From NCBI RefSeq assembly GCF_040807025.1, contig NC_090981.1, positions 41,333,817-41,397,816 on the forward strand: a DNA stretch of 64,000 nt, given 5' to 3'. The notes beneath the pieces were generated by a model that was not told where the DNA came from, did not search any database, and saw only the letters and a list, made by a program, of their open reading frames with translations. The translations under genes were made by a program, and so were the position numbers. Within the stretch, counting starts at the first letter, position 1. Each line of letters opens with the position of its first letter. Shown here piece by piece: positions 61,045-64,000 of the stretch. The stretch comes from Struthio camelus (Eukaryota > Chordata > Aves > Struthioniformes > Struthionidae).

Positions 61045-61110
61045 CTAAATGTGTGTGTATATATGCATATATGCACACATATTAAAATTATATATATATA
61101 TAAAATATAT
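61045..61110. repeat. Alternating TG/TA simple repeat
   Basis: GTGTGTGTATATATGCATAT leading into short TA runs ending near 61110; alternating purine-pyrimidine sequence. Confidence 0.75.
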
Positions 61111-62084
61111 TCTCTTCATATGGATAGGTATAGATTAGCTGTTTAAAATGATTACTTCCAGGATAAATGGGAAGAAAGCTGCTATCATTTGTAAAATCGC
61201 CATGCTTCTCTAAAAGAAGATTGAGAAATTAAAATACTCCCATACATTTTATTCCTTGGCGTACTCGGAAGTCAATCAGCTTCTGGGTATCTGGGATTTT
61301 AGAGATGTAAACATTTTTTTTTCACATAAGTGGGCTTTAACGGTGGAGTCTGCTCTTCTGGAATTAGACATATTATAATTTTTAGTGTCTCGTTTTATTC
61401 ACTACTCATCAGACGAGTTTGTGTGATAATCTCGATTATAGTTTAGTCCGCAGTAATATCGCACCACCCAACTTAGAAGAGTGCCAAAAATACATGTCGA
61501 TTGATGGTAGCAGGCGCCACGTCCACGGTAGTGATCACAGTGCTAAAGATCTCGTTTATAAAACATACTCGCTATGTTACTTTCTTCTTCTGGAGGAAAT
61601 AGTCCCATTCCCATGTCCAGTTTTGGCGGAGAGATTATTGCCTTGCTTTACTTCCCAAAGGCAAAAGCAACGCATGCGAAACCAATTGCCTGTTCGGGCT
61701 CTTCTCACATCCAACGCCTTAATACGATCAGATCGACTATTAACATACAAGCACCATCTTTCGCTAAAAGGTTTAGCTCGTCCGAGCAGCGAGCTCTCGG
61801 GCAAAGCCTGCCCCAGCGTGAGGCAGGAGAGGGAGACGGGACCAGGCGAGAGACCGGGAAGAGCTTTATTAGATAAGTACATTAATCTGGATCCCAGCTG
61901 TATTTGCAGCCTTTTCCAAGATTCCTTTCAAAAATCTTCCTTGTCGGATGTGGGTTCCCCTAATTAATCACTCATGCCGTTGTATACATTACAGCTCAAG
62001 AGTGTAATTTTAGTCAGTTGTTTTGAAGCGCTTTACTCTTCCCATCTGATTTGCATTTGTCGCTTAAGCGCACACGAAACGTCA

Positions 62085-63215
62085 CGCTCGCAGACAGGAG
62101 CCCCGAGCCCCGGTTCCCCGCGGCCCGCGCCAGCCGCCCCGGCCCCCGGCTGCGCCGGCTCCGGCTGCGCGCCCCGCGCCGGCGGCCGCGGCCACCCCGC
62201 CGGCCGCCCCGCCCCGCCCCGCCGCCGCCGCCGCCCGCGGCCACCCGCCGCACTTCCGAGGCCGAGCGGGGCCCAGCCTGCGGCGGAAAAGCCCCAGTGG
62301 CCTCTACCTTGGGCAGGCTCCGTCCGTCCGGAGCGGCTCCCCGTCGCAGCGCGGCCGGGCGCGCGGCGGGACCTGCCGTCCCCCTCGCGCGCAGAGACAC
62401 TTGACGCGAGGTCAGCCCCCCGCCCGGCTTCGCCTCCCGCCGCGGCCGCCCAGCGCCCGGCCAGCCGGCAGCCCCCGGACCAGCCGGCCCTGCCCGGCGG
62501 CGGGGCCGCCCCCCGCGGAGCGCCGTGCCCCCCGACCCCGGCGGCAGGCTCCCGGCGCGGCGGTGCTGCGGCCTCCCGGGGCCGCGCCATGTCTACGTCC
62601 GCGCCTCTGCGTTAGTGGCCTCCGCTCGGGACAGCGATGGGAACTGCCTCTCGTCGGGGTTTACTGCCGCTCGCCCCCCTGCCCACCGCCGCGCCTCGCA
62701 GCGCGCTTGCCGTTTGTTAACTCCCGCTTTACAGCCTCCGTATGGCAACAGCAGGCGCGAGCAGCCCCGGCCCTTTCGCCCCCCAGCGCCGTGTAGGATA
62801 TCTGCCTCCTTTCGCTCCTTTATTGCCCTGTCACAGCCCGGGGCTCCCTGCCGCCCCGCAAGCCCCAGCGCTCTCCGTGTACACGGCGGCGAAGCCGGAA
62901 GGGACGCAGGCCCCTTTATAGGGCAACCTTCCCCGCCACGGGTATTTCAATTCCTCCCGGGCGCCGGGACAGCAGCGCCGCCGAGCTCCCCGTCCGCGCT
63001 GACGGCCGTTTCCGCCGTTGGGCCAACAGCCCCCGCCCCCGCCCCCGAGGTGGTGCGTGACGCCGAGGCGGGGTCCGCCCCAGGGCGCGGCCATTTCGGG
63101 GCGGGGCGGCCATTTTGGGGCGGTGCGACGGGCTCCGCCTGCGAGGGGCGGGCGTGAGGCGGCCCCGGCGCGGCCCGCCCGGGCCCGCCCCGCTGCGCCG
63201 CTGATGGCTGGGGAC
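62085..63215. promoter_or_regulatory. Large CpG island with paired YY1-like sites
   Basis: About 1.1 kb, the largest island in the window. It contains multiple GGGCGG boxes and two tandem GGCCATTTyGGGGCGG units (63089-63104, 63108-63123; y is C then T), which on the minus strand read as YY1-type AAATGGCC. Long Ala/Pro/Arg/Gly frames on both strands are compositional; none shows a forkhead or other domain. By synteny FOXD1 is expected further right. Confidence 0.75.
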
Positions 63216-64000
63216 GTCTCACTTCATCTGTCACCAGTTCTGCTCGCCTGCCCAGCTGTCAAAACAGGGGGTGTCTTTTTCATTCCAGCTCACAAAGTAC
63301 CAAAGGGGAAAGGGGCTTTAATGCCTGTGTTTGGACACAAGCAATTATCCCTAATTATTGTTTTTCTTTTGAGCCTGCCCGTCCTGCTGGAGAGCCAGCA
63401 GATGAGCATGCCCTAATCCTCGCCAGTCGGTTGATCTCAGTGGGTTTTGCAGGACAAACCGGGCGAGAAGGCTTCGTGGCTTTCATCTCGATGTGAGTTT
63501 TGAACTGATTGAAACTCGTTGCGATGGGAGAATTAACCTCGGAGCCCAGGCTTTCAATGGCCTCTGATAAGAGATTATACGTGTTGATGGCAAGCTTTTC
63601 TTGGCAAAATGTTTTCAAAGGACTTGGAGCTGTTAAATCAAAGCACTATTGAATTGGTGGTAGGCCCCTTTAGAGCTCTCCCTCCTCCTCATTCCCTAGT
63701 AATATCTGTTGGTAATTACTGGCAGGAGTGGGAGAAGGGAAACAAAAAATCCCCCCTGAGCTACACACTCACGCACACATGGGTGATAAGCAATATTGGC
63801 TGGAGAACTACGGGGAAGCCAGAAGAAAATTTTCTTAATCCCACAGAGGATAATTATATAAACACTCATGATGCTTCATGATAAATCCTGTTCTAGTGAT
63901 AAATCATCTCATGATAAATCTCTGTTTCTTGCTTTTGCAGGGTTGCATAGCAATCCAAGGACCCAGACTTCAATGTTCTTTCTTCAGTAATTCACCCTTA
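63216..64000. promoter_or_regulatory. Candidate conserved non-coding block
   Basis: Repeat-free sequence right of the large island with homeodomain-type sites (TAATTATT at 63352-63359, TAATTA at 63713-63718) and repeated GATAAAT/ATGATAAATC words at 63880-63920. No coding frame recognised. Looks like regulatory DNA; the right edge is cut by the window. Confidence 0.35.

Larger units (their letters stand above)
59481..62084. other. CpG-retaining AT-rich interval between islands
   Basis: No gene recognised. Simple repeats: (GTT)6 at 59977-59994, a CACACACCCA tract near 60411-60435, (AAAAG)n at 60754-60779 and alternating TA/TG at 61045-61110. Despite ordinary GC content, CpG are frequent: I count 12 in 60181-60480 and 14 in 61381-61680. 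The 182-codon plus frame at 61419-61967 is of a length expected about once by chance in a window this size and has no domain. Confidence 0.55.

Noticed and set aside
61419-61967. 182-codon plus frame in AT-rich DNA
   Set aside because: Interesting length, but roughly one is expected by chance at this window size, and the sequence has no domain.
62033-63157. Possible FOXD1 coding region in the large CpG island
   Set aside because: FOXD1 is the expected neighbour, but no forkhead helix or wing motifs occur in any frame.
1-64000. tRNA, rRNA, CRISPR arrays, bacterial operons, endogenous retrovirus
   Set aside because: No tRNA B-box with a cloverleaf, no rRNA core, no regularly spaced repeat array, and no gag/pol/env-like frame or LTR pair was recognised; the only reverse transcriptase is CR1.

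Overview
This is vertebrate nuclear DNA, most likely from a bird: genes are split by GT-AG introns, CpG islands sit in otherwise CpG-poor DNA, and the only recognisable LINE is CR1, the dominant avian/reptilian family. Two genes are clear: TMEM171 (coding 23707-30129, +) and TMEM174 (coding 37549-39228, +). In human they sit next to each other on 5q13 in the order FCHO2, TMEM171, TMEM174, FOXD1. That block lies on the avian Z chromosome, so a Z-linked avian contig is the best guess. I cannot name the species. Synteny is recalled knowledge; gene identity is read from the translated exons. Layout: 1-985 looks like the tail of a plus-strand 3' UTR with a poly(A) signal, probably FCHO2. 1-17.4 kb is gene-poor, with four CR1 pieces, the largest a 5'-truncated copy with a readable reverse transcriptase broken by two nonsense codons. 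A CpG island at 17.5-18.2 kb carries the likely TMEM171 promoter and a non-coding first exon; after a 5.8 kb intron come three coding exons and a poly(A) signal at 30208. TMEM174 follows after 7 kb, with two coding exons. A second CpG island at 42.8-43.3 kb has no recognisable protein gene and may start a non-coding RNA. From 44 to 57 kb I see no gene, only old repeat remnants and an AT-rich block (47.6-49.4 kb) that looks like conserved regulatory DNA. From 57 to 64 kb there is a cluster of CpG islands with CpG kept even in the AT-rich stretches between them, as around developmental transcription-factor genes. FOXD1 is the expected neighbour to the right, but no forkhead sequence is in the window. 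How the genes relate: both encode small membrane proteins with a cytosolic tail carrying PPxY motifs, the ligand of WW-domain proteins such as NEDD4-type ubiquitin ligases. The most interesting signal is that TMEM171 appears to hold two copies of the two-helix unit present once in TMEM174, with the same glycine spacing, and that both genes end in an exon entered in phase 2 that encodes SPP(K/R)YEE. This suggests the neighbours are ancient tandem paralogues.
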